From positions 558,001-622,000 of the forward strand of contig NZ_JAJSAP010000001.1 in assembly GCF_021729035.1 (NCBI RefSeq): DNA of 64,000 nucleotides. Reading direction: 5' to 3'. Origin of the DNA: Microbulbifer sediminum (lineage in GTDB: Bacteria; Pseudomonadota; Gammaproteobacteria; Pseudomonadales; Cellvibrionaceae). A program made the position numbers and the translations under genes. Positions 47,437 through 56,784 of this stretch are shown piece by piece. Position 1 is the stretch's first letter, and every line of letters begins with the position of its first letter. The notes under the pieces are model-generated. The model was not told the DNA's origin, did not search any database, and saw nothing but the letters and a program-made list of their open reading frames with translations.

Positions 47437-49122
47437 TCAGGACAGCCCGAGGGCCTCGGCGCCAGCGAAGCCCATTTGCACCCGGTCGCGCCCCTGTTGC
47501 TTGGCCCGGTATAGGGCGCGGTCCGCGGCGTCAAACAGCTGCATGGCCGAATCGAAATTGTGGCCATCGTAAGTCGCCACCCCGATGCTGATGGTCAGAG
47601 GGAGGTCAAACAGGCCCAGCTCCTTCACTTTTTGCAGTAGCCGCCCTGCCAGCACCTGCGCCTGCGCGGCGCCGGTCTGCGGCAGCAGGACCGCGAACTC
47701 CTCGCCCCCATAGCGGCAGGCGACCACCGGCCGGCGGGTCTGCTGCAGGATCAGTTGCCCGACTGCACGGATTGCCTCATCCCCCCGGGCGTGGCCATAG
47801 CGGTCGTTGATTGCCTTGAAGTGATCCAGGTCCATGAACAGCAGCGACAGCGGGGCGCCGGTGCGATCCACGTGGCTGAACTCCCGCGGCAGTCGCTGCT
47901 CGAAGAAGCGCCGGTTACACAGGCCCGACAGTTCGTCGGTATAGCCCCGCCGGCGTATCTCCCGCACCCGCGCCCCCAGCGCCAGCGACAGCAGCACCAT
48001 CTCAATCAGGGCGGCCACCTGGAAAGCGTTGTGGGTATAGGGGTTGTGAGGCAGCCAGCCAAATGTCTTCAGCACATACACGATCACGCTGGCGAGAAAG
48101 GTGCTCCAGCCGACCATGAAGTAGCGCGCCGGGACCGATCCGCGCCAGAGGCTTACTGCGCCGAGGATCAGCATCAGCACACTGGACAGCAGCACCTGTA
48201 CGGTGAGGACGGTGACCATCAGCCGGTAGCCGACGAAAGGCGCTATCACTGTCAGGGCGATGGTCAGGTACAGCAGCAGGCGTGCCACCCGGTCCACCCG
48301 CGGTGCCAGCTGGCGCCCGGAGCAGATAGTCCGGGCAAACTGGATTCCGAAGATAATGCTCAGGCCCAGCAGCACAAGCAGGCTTTCATTGGCAAGCCAG
48401 GGGTTGTCGGGCCATACGAACTGGAAAGAGACCCCGTTGAGCGCGCCGAAGTAAAGGCTGTAACTGAGGGCGTAGCCCATGTAGAAACCGTAGGCCGGAT
48501 CCCGGACCGCCAGGAACAGCAAGAGGTTGTAAATCACCAGCACCAGGAAGCCACCGTAATAGACTCCCAGCAGGAACTGCTCCAGCGTCAGGTGCGGAAT
48601 CAGCGAAACCTCGCTGCTGACGGAAAGGCCGATGTTCATGGCCCCCTGGGTGGCAAAACGCAGGTAGAAGGTGCGCTCGCTGGCCGGGGGAAGGGTCACC
48701 GGGAAAACGAATTCGCGCAGGGCCAGCGGGCGGGTGGAAAACGGCCGGCGATCCCCCGTCGCGACCTGCCGCCAGCCGCCACCGTCCCGGGGTTCCCAGA
48801 AATCCAGGAAATCGATCAGCGGGTAGTCCTGGCGGATAAGGAGCGGCAGGGCCTGGTCGGAGGGGTTGCGCAGGGTGAAGGCGACCCAATAGGCCGAGGA
48901 CGTGTAGCCAAAATTGGCAGAGTTTTCGTTCCAGGGCCTGAGCCCATCGGCGGCGTCGCGCAGCTCATCAAAGGCGAGCGAGCCATCGCGGTCTTCCAGC
49001 AGGCGCAGGTGTGGTGCCAGGGACACAGGCTGTTGGCCCGGAGCCACTGTCAGCGGCCCTGCCTGGCCATCCAGCGCCAGGCAGAACAGAAATATTCCCC
49101 ACAATATCCCGGCGACTCGCAT
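47437..49122 (-). CDS. 7TM-DISM diguanylate cyclase
   Basis: A membrane GGDEF enzyme that makes cyclic di-GMP. After the signal peptide (GILWGIFLFCLALDGQAGP) comes a periplasmic sensor domain of the 7TMR-DISM extracellular type (about 40-170, FGYTSSAYWVAFTLRNPS), then seven membrane helices (about 180-385). The GGDEF domain follows (about 400-555) with DELSGLCNRRFFEQ, FMDLDHFKAINDRYGH and the active-site loop GGEEF near residue 472. No RxxD inhibitory site is obvious. The periplasmic domain is thought to bind carbohydrate-like ligands in this family. Confidence 0.94.
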   Translation of the reverse strand: MRVAGILWGIFLFCLALDGQAGPLTVAPGQQPVSLAPHLRLLEDRDGSLAFDELRDAADGLRPWNENSANFGYTSSAYWVAFTLRNPSDQALPLLIRQDYPLIDFLDFWEPRDGGGWRQVATGDRRPFSTRPLALREFVFPVTLPPASERTFYLRFATQGAMNIGLSVSSEVSLIPHLTLEQFLLGVYYGGFLVLVIYNLLLFLAVRDPAYGFYMGYALSYSLYFGALNGVSFQFVWPDNPWLANESLLVLLGLSIIFGIQFARTICSGRQLAPRVDRVARLLLYLTIALTVIAPFVGYRLMVTVLTVQVLLSSVLMLILGAVSLWRGSVPARYFMVGWSTFLASVIVYVLKTFGWLPHNPYTHNAFQVAALIEMVLLSLALGARVREIRRRGYTDELSGLCNRRFFEQRLPREFSHVDRTGAPLSLLFMDLDHFKAINDRYGHARGDEAIRAVGQLILQQTRRPVVACRYGGEEFAVLLPQTGAAQAQVLAGRLLQKVKELGLFDLPLTISIGVATYDGHNFDSAMQLFDAADRALYRAKQQGRDRVQMGFAGAEALGLS

Positions 49123-49381
49123 CGCACTTTCCCGTTATTATTTTTTCAGCCAGCGCCGGCAACCCGGCATGAGCACGAGGCGCCCGTGCCGCAGGCCACA
49201 TGTCACGTCAAGACTGTGATCATATTAGAATTTCCGGGCCAGACAAATTACATCTGCCTACAGCCGAATGATATTGACACCAATGCGTGGAATGACAGGC
49301 TAGCCCTGCCGGTTCGCAGCAGGTGACCGGCTTTTGTGGCCCTTCGGCGCTACCGGGCACACGACCGCAGGACTCCCCCTT

Positions 49382-50191
49382 ATGCAGATTTCCGATCTTT
49401 TCCAGTTCCCGGTGAAGTCACTCCAGGGCTATCGCACCCGGGCCCTGGCCCTCGACCGGTTCGGTGCCGTCGATGACCGGCGGTGGATGCTGGTGGATAC
49501 CGATAACCAGTTCGTCACCCAACGCCGGCTCCGGCGCATGGCACAGCTCACCGCTTCCATCACCGCCAGCGGGATTCGCATCGCGAACCGCAAAGGCGAT
49601 GCGATAGAGGTTGCCCGGCCAGCGGATGGGGCGTCAACGCTAAGGGTAAGGGTCTGGGACGATGAGGTGGTCGCGCGGGATTCAGGCGACCTTGCCGCCC
49701 GGTGGCTCACCGAACAGCTGCATACGCAGGTGAGGCTGGTGGCAATTGGCGCCGAGTTCCGGCGGCCGCTGGCCGCGCCGCGCGCAGACCGGCAGGTGGG
49801 ATTCGCCGACGCAGCGCCTCTGCTGGTCGTCGGCCAGGCCTCGCTCGACGACCTCAACCGGCGGCTGGCAGAACCGGTCTCCGTGTTCAATTTCCGCCCC
49901 AACCTGGTGGTGAGTGGCTGCCCGGCCTTCGCCGAGGACCACTGGCAGCGGATGATCGTCCATACCCGCGACGGACCGGTGGAATTCGAATGCACCCACC
50001 CCTGCGCACGCTGTGCGATACCCGGCCTTGACCCACTGACCGGTGAGGTCCGCAGGGAACCGCTGCACACACTGGCCAAGTACCGCCGCGGCACCGATGG
50101 ACAGGTGTATTTTGGCATGAACCTGACGCCAGTCTTTGGCAACCCCGCGGGCCACACCATAAACTTGGGCGACAGCGTGGAAGCCCTGTAA
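49382..50191 (+). CDS. MOSC-domain protein
   Basis: A YcbX/mARC-like molybdenum-cofactor sulfurase-type protein. The N-terminal MOSC_N beta barrel (LFQFPVKSLQGYRTRAL, RRWMLVDTDNQFVTQR) is followed by the MOSC domain (from about residue 130) with FNFRPNLVVSG, FAEDHWQRM and a conserved cysteine in THPCARCAIPGLDP. Relatives reduce N-hydroxylated compounds. No C-terminal 2Fe-2S domain is present, unlike E. coli YcbX. The ATG at 49382 starts the family N-terminus. 269 residues. Confidence 0.93.
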   Translation: MQISDLFQFPVKSLQGYRTRALALDRFGAVDDRRWMLVDTDNQFVTQRRLRRMAQLTASITASGIRIANRKGDAIEVARPADGASTLRVRVWDDEVVARDSGDLAARWLTEQLHTQVRLVAIGAEFRRPLAAPRADRQVGFADAAPLLVVGQASLDDLNRRLAEPVSVFNFRPNLVVSGCPAFAEDHWQRMIVHTRDGPVEFECTHPCARCAIPGLDPLTGEVRREPLHTLAKYRRGTDGQVYFGMNLTPVFGNPAGHTINLGDSVEAL

Positions 50192-50227
50192 CGCCTTTTT
50201 TATCGATTGCCGAGCGGGAGGGAACGG

Positions 50228-51199
50228 ATGGCCATTACCCGATATTGCGCGGAACTGCTGGAGTCAGCGAGCCGCTTCCATGTCCACTACGGGGACCGGC
50301 TCGCCAACCACCTGCCCATGGTCCTGATTGCGCTGGACCAGATGGGCGCCACACGCGCACAACTTCAGTACGCGTTCGATCGATCTACCCCCCACCTGAA
50401 GTTACGCCCCGCGAGCCCCCTTAAACCCATTACGGATATAGCCGCATGCCGGCGTAGCGAGGAACTGTTTCCCAGTGCGCTGCGATATTATGAGCAGCAG
50501 CTCAAGCAACATGGCGTACAGGAATGCCTGCGCCGCGAAATCCCGCCGCTGTTACCCTCCATCGCCACCGCGGCCTTCCACGGCCTGATCCGGACCGCTT
50601 ATGGGATCGACGCCGGGCACCTGCAGGAAATCGCCATGGGGCTGGCCTACTGGAACCTGGAATATTACACACTGGAGTCGAGCAACGAGCACACCGATCT
50701 TTCTGCCGCCGAGGTCATTGAAGACGTAAGGCGCCGTTTTCCCCGGATAGAGGTGGCACCCGGAAATATCAGTGACCACATGCACGCGGTAACGGGTCAG
50801 GACGGATGGGCGGATACGCCAATACAGCCCAGCCAGTTAAGCCTGCAGGATATCGCGCGAACTGCACTCGACGCTTACTGTGGGACCAGGGATTTCACCC
50901 TGCTGCACGGGGTAACCGGATGCCATGCCTTGCGGTTGATCCTTCCTTTTTGTCCGGACCCGGAGGCTGCCATGCGCTATTTCTGGGAGGGACTGGTGAT
51001 CGCCTATCTCAGCACCGGACCAAAGGAAATCATCGGAAAGACGCTGGAGGTGGACAATGGCAGTTGGAAGGAGATCAAGGCTCTCGCCTGTCAGAGTGAC
51101 GACGACCACTTAATCAAACTGAGCTACTCCTGCGAGCAGGAGTTTCTGTATTACGGAGTCGAAAAATACACCAGAATGGCAAGTACGCTGTTCAACTGA
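50228..51199 (+). CDS. Questin-oxidase-like protein (DUF4243)
   Basis: The 323-residue product resembles the questin oxidase family (PF14027 type), whose fungal member GedK opens the anthraquinone questin by Baeyer-Villiger oxidation. Recognisable features are FHVHYGDRLANHLPMVLIAL near the N-terminus, TAAFHGLIRTAYGI, LLHGVTGCHALRLILPF and the closing DDDHLIKLSYSCEQEFLYYG. Bacterial substrates are unknown. I start at the ATG at 50228, preceded by GGGAGGGAA. It follows the MOSC gene by 36 bases, and the two may be co-transcribed. Confidence 0.8.
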   Translation: MAITRYCAELLESASRFHVHYGDRLANHLPMVLIALDQMGATRAQLQYAFDRSTPHLKLRPASPLKPITDIAACRRSEELFPSALRYYEQQLKQHGVQECLRREIPPLLPSIATAAFHGLIRTAYGIDAGHLQEIAMGLAYWNLEYYTLESSNEHTDLSAAEVIEDVRRRFPRIEVAPGNISDHMHAVTGQDGWADTPIQPSQLSLQDIARTALDAYCGTRDFTLLHGVTGCHALRLILPFCPDPEAAMRYFWEGLVIAYLSTGPKEIIGKTLEVDNGSWKEIKALACQSDDDHLIKLSYSCEQEFLYYGVEKYTRMASTLFN

Positions 51200-51260
51200 A
51201 CCTCGGTCGCTCAGCCCAAAACATAAGATGACTAAAGGGGAAGTGATAAAGGAAGCCCCT

Positions 51261-51650
51261 CTACTCCTGTCCTGACACCCCCTCTACTTGCCAGCGCTGC
51301 AATGCTGATAGCGACGAGAACATGTAAAGCTTCCCGTCCACAAGAAGGTAAATCAAGGGGTTCGCGGGCCTCCGAAAGCCTTCACGATAATTCGTGGCAC
51401 AAAGCCCTGAATATTGTGGGATAAAACGCTCCGGATTAGAGCTGAACTCTTCCAGGTTAGACTCCACGGAAAACCAGTAAGCCGTCCCCGCATGCGTGGC
51501 CACGAGGCGTCGCTTTCCTTTTTCTGGAAATGCCTTGAAATAACTCACGGGGTCATATCCACCCAGAGCCGGATTATCAGCCCCGGCATGAGCAGGGGAC
51601 TGCAACAGCAGGGCAATTACAACGAAGAAATAAGCGATATAAGCCTTCAC
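51261..51650 (-). CDS. Secreted YHS-domain protein
   Basis: A small protein (129 aa) with a signal peptide (KAYIAYFFVVIALLLQSPAHAG) and a YHS domain: ALGGYDPVSYFK, GTAYWFSVESNLEEFSSNPERFIPQYSG. YHS domains occur in metal-handling and copper-binding contexts; this stand-alone exported type is common next to redox genes, with unknown function. I use the GTG at 51650, which begins the signal peptide; the longest frame (TTG at 51704) would prefix charged residues. The gene converges on the questin-oxidase-like gene. Confidence 0.8.
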   Translation of the reverse strand: MKAYIAYFFVVIALLLQSPAHAGADNPALGGYDPVSYFKAFPEKGKRRLVATHAGTAYWFSVESNLEEFSSNPERFIPQYSGLCATNYREGFRRPANPLIYLLVDGKLYMFSSLSALQRWQVEGVSGQE

Positions 51651-51771
51651 GACACCAAGCCAATCTAGATAGTCCGGATCAACTATAGCTCGCGTCCACT
51701 CCAATCCCCCGGATGACCATCGCTCAAGGGAAACAATATCTGCCCTTTCTCGAATAACTAAAGCTCAAAAA

Positions 51772-51798
51772 CAAAAACCCCGCCAAATGGCGGGGTTT
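51772..51798 (-). terminator. Intrinsic terminator of the Oar-like receptor gene
   Basis: ACCCCGCC (51777-51784) pairs with GGCGGGGT (51789-51796) over AAAT, followed on the minus strand by TTTTTGTTTTT. It lies 34 bases after the stop codon of the TonB receptor. Confidence 0.9.
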
Positions 51799-51831
51799 CC
51801 GTCTAATAACTTCTAAGCAGAACTTCTAACC

Positions 51832-54828
51832 TTAGAAATTATAAGCAGCACCAAGACGAACGTAGAACGGACGCTGGTAGCTGGTGGTCAGGCCGTAGCG
51901 GGGATCCGCCACACCGACTTCTTGCTCCGCGAACTCATAGCTTTCGAGCTCAGAAGCCGCATTCAGGATATTAAATGCGTCAGCACGGAGCTCCAGCTCG
52001 CCGGAAGCCATCGGCATCACGTATACCGCGTTCAGGTCCAGCTGGCTAACCCAGTCGGTACGGCCCATATCGCCACGAGCGACCTGGGTATACTCCTGAG
52101 AACCGCTGTCCCACAGGTAGTAAGTATCACCGTAGGGCGCGGACCCCGGAACCGGATTGCCATCAGCATCATAGGTGGTGTAGTCAGGGTGACCCAAACC
52201 GAAGGCGTTGACCGGGCGACCGGACTTCAGTGAGAAGTTGGCACCCACGCGCAGATCTTGGGTTACCTGATAGGCACCAAACACTTTCACCTGGTGACGG
52301 CGGTCGTTCGGCAGGTAGCCTTTGGCGCCATCCATCAGGGCCGGGAAGTCAAAGTCCTGCAGAATGCCGGCATCGTCCTGGCCGTTGTCTGACTTCACGT
52401 AGCCTTCGGCATTACCGTAGGACTGAGACCAGGTGTAAGAACCTTTCAGGCTCCACACGCCGTCCCATACACGCTCAAAGCTCAGCTCTGCGCCGTTGTA
52501 GTAACGCTCGGCAGCCGGGTACTCCATCTCCGCAGCAGACAGGGTGATCGGCTCAACCTCTCCATCGCCATCAAGATCAGCGTAGGTTTCCACATCCGAA
52601 CCAGGGTTGGTCAGGATATACTGGTGAACGCTGGCACCGTACTTGCTCGCGACAGCGTGGTCGATCAGAACGTCCTCAATGGTGCTGCTCAGGTCACGAC
52701 GAACAATCTTCAGGCCTACCAGCCAGTCATCATTCAGGAAGGTTTCTGCACCGATGATGAACTCATCCTGATACATCGGCTCCAGGGTGGTATCCAGGGT
52801 GGAGCGGGTATCCGGCACAGTACCATCAGCACTTACCAGCGCGGAGCCCAGTTCCTGGCTGGTCGGCATCAGCTCAGCGTCAATGTTGATCGGCGCGCCG
52901 GTTACCGAATCGCGAGGACCTTCGTCAACGAAGAAACGCTGCACATCAGACTCGGCACCAGACAGACGGACGTTGGTGTTGTTGGCAATCGGCAGGTGGT
53001 AACGGCCATAGTTCGCGAAAAGACGAGTTTCGCCATTACCAAATACATCCCAGGACAGCCCCAGGCGCGGAGCCCACTGGTTATCCACCTCGATGAAGGA
53101 ATCACCCTCGGAGTTCTGGTTGTTAAAGTACTCATTCCGCAGACCAAGCACTGCGGTCAGGCTGCTGGTGATATCCCAGGTATCCTCAACATAGAAGGCC
53201 CTGGAGGTAGTCTCGAACATGCCACCGTTCGAGAACTGTCGGGTTCTGACCACATAGTTTACGCCGTCAGGAACGATAGCACCGTTAGCCAGTGCAGAGC
53301 CCGGGGCAACCTCGAGGTAGCGATAATACTGGCCACCGGAGTAGAAGGAGGCCGCATCGGAGGTGTTGATTTCCTGGTCAATACCGAACCGCAGCTGGTG
53401 GTTAGCCCCGACAAACCATTCGGCGTCAAGACGCATGGCTTCACGGGTATCTTCGCCCTGGTCAACCAGGGAGTTAACCCAGCAGCCGGGTGTAACGCCA
53501 TCCCAGTCCGGCTTGGAGAACTGAAGGTCAACAATAATCGGGCAGTTCACATCGTTGGATGAGAACGAGGTCAGGTTGTACTGGTTCTCGCCCCACATGG
53601 CGGATACGGCGAAGGTGTCAGTGATCTGACCGGTATAGTTGACGATCAGGTTGTCACCACCGCGCTCATCAGTCGCAGTACCAACTGACTCCAGTTTCTT
53701 ATCGTTCTCGTAATCGTAATCGAAGGTTTCAGTCACGATCTCACGTGCATCGGAGAATGCAGTGACCCGCATTGAGTGTCCGTCGATGATATTCCAGTCC
53801 AGGGTAACGCCCCAGAAATCGGTGTCGACTTCACGCTCGTTGAATCGATTCGGGCTACCTGTACTTGCGTATCCCTGAGTGTTCTGCTGAGGCGAGTACA
53901 TGGCGGAGAAAAACAGCTTATCCTTGATGATAGGACCGGCCGCATAGAGGTTTACTTCCGCATCATCCCAGGTGTTGTACTCATTGACATCATAAATGGT
54001 GCCATCCTCATAACGAGTGTTCGGGCTCGTGGCAGCCAGCGACTCCGGAGACATATAGGAGGAAATGCCGAATTCAAACTCGTTCGAACCGCTCTTGGTC
54101 ACTGCGTTCACGACACCACCGGTAGAGCGGCCGAACTCTGCAGAGTAGCCGCCGGTCTTGACCTGGAAGGCGTCATAGAACTGGAACGGAACGGTGCTGC
54201 CACCCAGACCGTTACGGAAGTTCGTGACGTTCATACCGTTAATGAAGTAAGTATTTTCCGCTACAGAGGCCCCGCCAAAGGAAGCCAGGTTGCCGAAGGC
54301 TCCATCGCCTTTCACGGTACCCGGAGCAAGCAGCGCAACATCGGTAATGGTGTGAGCAACCGGCAGGCGGTTCACTTCGTCGGCAGAGATGTTCAGTGCG
54401 CTCTCCACTGCAGAAGTGTCCATCTGCGTGATTTCACTGCCTACGACAACAACCTGCTCCATCTCCTCTGACGCCATGGGAATACCGATGGCAGTATCAG
54501 AACCGAGCCGCACCCTGATTTCAGCGATCTTGGTAACCTGATAGCCATCCTTGACCGCTGTCACGTCATAGGTGCCGACCGGCAGGTTGGACATCACAAA
54601 GGCACCGTTCTCGTCAGCGGTAACGGTACGAGTCAAACCAGTCTTTGAATTGGTTACAGTGATAGTGGCCCCTGCGATCTGGGCTTCACCAACGGAGACA
54701 ACACCTTTCAGGCCCCCGCTAGTATTGTTGCCTGCAGCCATGGCTGCGCCACTCACCATAGAAGCGCCGATAGCCAGCGCCAGAACACTCTTGGCAAGGT
54801 GCTTCTTGAGCTTGGTATTTGAGCTCAT
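51832..54828 (-). CDS. TonB-dependent receptor, Oar-like, with CarboxypepD-reg domain
   Basis: The 998-residue outer-membrane protein has a signal peptide (to about residue 32, GAAMAAG), then a carboxypeptidase-regulatory-like Ig fold (LKGVVSVGEAQIAGATITV to VKDGYQVT, about 38-110) and a TonB plug and barrel. EQVVVVGSE is the likely TonB box and FGRSTGGVVNAVTKSGSNEFEF the plug signature; it ends in Phe (AAYNF). This organisation is that of Oar-type receptors. The ligand is unknown, perhaps an oligosaccharide or peptide. The ATG at 54828 follows AAAGGGG. It has an AT-rich upstream region and its own terminator. Confidence 0.93.
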   Translation of the reverse strand: MSSNTKLKKHLAKSVLALAIGASMVSGAAMAAGNNTSGGLKGVVSVGEAQIAGATITVTNSKTGLTRTVTADENGAFVMSNLPVGTYDVTAVKDGYQVTKIAEIRVRLGSDTAIGIPMASEEMEQVVVVGSEITQMDTSAVESALNISADEVNRLPVAHTITDVALLAPGTVKGDGAFGNLASFGGASVAENTYFINGMNVTNFRNGLGGSTVPFQFYDAFQVKTGGYSAEFGRSTGGVVNAVTKSGSNEFEFGISSYMSPESLAATSPNTRYEDGTIYDVNEYNTWDDAEVNLYAAGPIIKDKLFFSAMYSPQQNTQGYASTGSPNRFNEREVDTDFWGVTLDWNIIDGHSMRVTAFSDAREIVTETFDYDYENDKKLESVGTATDERGGDNLIVNYTGQITDTFAVSAMWGENQYNLTSFSSNDVNCPIIVDLQFSKPDWDGVTPGCWVNSLVDQGEDTREAMRLDAEWFVGANHQLRFGIDQEINTSDAASFYSGGQYYRYLEVAPGSALANGAIVPDGVNYVVRTRQFSNGGMFETTSRAFYVEDTWDITSSLTAVLGLRNEYFNNQNSEGDSFIEVDNQWAPRLGLSWDVFGNGETRLFANYGRYHLPIANNTNVRLSGAESDVQRFFVDEGPRDSVTGAPINIDAELMPTSQELGSALVSADGTVPDTRSTLDTTLEPMYQDEFIIGAETFLNDDWLVGLKIVRRDLSSTIEDVLIDHAVASKYGASVHQYILTNPGSDVETYADLDGDGEVEPITLSAAEMEYPAAERYYNGAELSFERVWDGVWSLKGSYTWSQSYGNAEGYVKSDNGQDDAGILQDFDFPALMDGAKGYLPNDRRHQVKVFGAYQVTQDLRVGANFSLKSGRPVNAFGLGHPDYTTYDADGNPVPGSAPYGDTYYLWDSGSQEYTQVARGDMGRTDWVSQLDLNAVYVMPMASGELELRADAFNILNAASELESYEFAEQEVGVADPRYGLTTSYQRPFYVRLGAAYNF

Positions 54829-55329
54829 ATTGACCCCTTTCATTTGTTGTTTGTTTATCTACTTCTTATTGAATGGATGCGACCGCCCCCCAGCAGTCGC
54901 ATTCCCAACACAATAACTGGAACGAATAACCAAAGTGCGTACTCAAACCTTTTTTGAAAAAATTTCACCGAACAACAAGGTTTAATAAAAAATTTATCCG
55001 CATGAAAAGCCTTTATTTATGCCTCTACCTCTAACAAACCACTGAAATTAAACTGATTAATGATTTTTTGGCTCAAACTTAGGATGACATTGCAAAGCGA
55101 CCTTGGCCTGCAGGTTATGGACAATGTCATATTTAGTCACATAAGTTCAGCGAGATATCTCCCGGAATTCAGGCTTCCCAGCTCGGGCTCGCAAGCCGAA
55201 ATCCAGCGCGGGGGGGGGCTACAGGCACCTTCGCCATCAGCGAATTAACGCCCTGCTGCTAGCTTCCAGACACCGGGCTCCACTGCTATGCTGGCTCTCA
55301 AGCCATTGCAGCCAACCCTGGAAGAAGTA
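54829..55329. other. AT-rich intergenic region with an inverted repeat
   Basis: About 500 bases between the divergent TonB receptor and redoxin genes, unusually AT-rich for this window up to about 55080. A perfect inverted repeat ATGACATTG (55084-55092) and CAATGTCAT (55122-55130) spans 47 bases and may be an operator. A run of nine G residues lies at 55210-55218. No credible gene is present. Confidence 0.5.
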
Positions 55330-55878
55330 ATGTCCCTCACTCCCTCAAACATGAAGCCGCTCGGAACCCCGATGCCAGAATTCAGGCTCCCCGATGCCAC
55401 CGGCGAAATCGTGTCGAGTGAGAAGTTTTCCGGCAAACCGTTGCTGGTGATGTTTATCTGCAACCACTGCCCCTACGTAAAACATGTCGCTGCAGCATTG
55501 TCGGAATTTGCGGAGCAATACCTTCCTGCGGGGCTGGGTATCGTCGCCATCAACAGTAATGACTACGCCACCCATCCCGATGACAGCCCCGAAAAGATGC
55601 GTGAGGAGATCGCCGCGAGGGGCTATCGCTTCCCCTATTTGGTGGACGAAAGCCAGGAAGTGGCCAGGGCCTTCGGTGCCGCCTGCACGCCGGATTTCTT
55701 CCTGTTTGACCGGGAAGGCAGGCTCGCCTACCGGGGACAGTTCGACAGCAGCCGCCCGGGCAACGAAGAGCCTGTGGATGGCAGTGACCTTCGTGCCGCC
55801 TCAGATGCAGTTTTGAGAGGGGAGCAGCCGCAACTGGAACAGGTACCGTCCGTGGGCTGCAATATCAAGTGGAAGTGA
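55330..55878 (+). CDS. Thioredoxin-family redoxin with CxxC
   Basis: A 182-residue AhpC/TSA-Redoxin type protein: PMPEFRLPDATGEIV, then LLVMFICNHCPYVKHV with the cysteines at 44 and 47 spaced as CxxC, YPYLVDE-like and RAFGAACTPDFFLFD with the conserved cis-proline region. It has no signal peptide and acts in the cytoplasm as a thiol oxidoreductase; the partner is unknown. The ATG at 55330 follows GGAAGAA; the frame upstream to 55288 is unlikely. Possibly a stand-alone gene. Confidence 0.87.
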   Translation: MSLTPSNMKPLGTPMPEFRLPDATGEIVSSEKFSGKPLLVMFICNHCPYVKHVAAALSEFAEQYLPAGLGIVAINSNDYATHPDDSPEKMREEIAARGYRFPYLVDESQEVARAFGAACTPDFFLFDREGRLAYRGQFDSSRPGNEEPVDGSDLRAASDAVLRGEQPQLEQVPSVGCNIKWK

Positions 55879-55930
55879 TCTGTAGGTAGGAGCAGCCACG
55901 GGCCACCCCTACTACTGTGGCGGAGCCAGC

Positions 55931-56635
55931 TTACTGATTCCGCAGGAACTCCAGCATCCAACGGGCCACGGTGCTCTCGTGGATATCGTTTTGCAGTGAA
56001 GCCTGCCCTTTTTCCACCACATCCTCACCGAAAGCCTCGCGGCGTAATTCCATCAGGCTGTTTGAGTAGGGCTTGGTGAATTCCGGGTGGGCCTGGAAGG
56101 TGAGCATATGCTCATCCACCTGGACCATCGCCATCGGACAGAAATCGCTCGATGCCAGCACCCGCGCACCCGGGGGCAGCGCCTCGACCTGGTCTTGGTG
56201 GCTCACCAGCAGGCTGAAACGCTTCTGGGGCTCCGACATCCAGTTCGGCGTCTCCTGCAGCTCATAGCTGTGGACACCCACGCCCCAGCCCTTGTCTGAC
56301 TTACGGGCCCTGCCCCCCAGGGCCTGGGCAATCAGCTGGTGGCCGAAACAGATGCCAATGGTTGGCTTACCGCGCTCACGCAGGTTCCGCACAAACTCCA
56401 TCAGGGGGGCAATCCAGGGCTTGTCCTCGTAAACGCCGGTCTTGCTGCCGGTGATCAGGTAAGCATCCACTTCGTCAACGTCATCCGGGTAATGACCATG
56501 CTGCACTTCATAGGTCACGAATTCCAGGGAGGGGTCCTGGTCCCGCAGTAGCTGGGCAAACATCTCGGGGTATTCACCAAATTCACCCACCAGTTCCTTG
56601 CGGACATCGTCTGTTTTCAAAACGCCTATTTTCAT
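55931..56635 (-). CDS. Class I glutamine amidotransferase-like protein
   Basis: A 234-residue GATase1 domain resembling GMP-synthase-type glutaminases: the nucleophile Cys96 is in TIGICFGHQLIAQALGG and the His-Glu pair is in LTFQAHPEFTKPY. No synthetase domain is attached. Similar free-standing proteins are annotated as glutamine amidotransferases or gamma-glutamyl hydrolases acting on peptides or polyamine derivatives; the true substrate is unknown. It converges on the redoxin gene. Confidence 0.9.
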   Translation of the reverse strand: MKIGVLKTDDVRKELVGEFGEYPEMFAQLLRDQDPSLEFVTYEVQHGHYPDDVDEVDAYLITGSKTGVYEDKPWIAPLMEFVRNLRERGKPTIGICFGHQLIAQALGGRARKSDKGWGVGVHSYELQETPNWMSEPQKRFSLLVSHQDQVEALPPGARVLASSDFCPMAMVQVDEHMLTFQAHPEFTKPYSNSLMELRREAFGEDVVEKGQASLQNDIHESTVARWMLEFLRNQ

Positions 56636-56784
56636 TATCTCACCGCTGAGTTGACTACTGAGATGGCGGATTATGGCATATCCGAGCCCGGGCTGGCGCC
56701 CGATGCTTCGCTACAGGCAACGCCGATGCGGGCAGTGTCTAGACTGACGGTTGGAAACCGGAGTCTTCAGGGAGCGAAACAACG

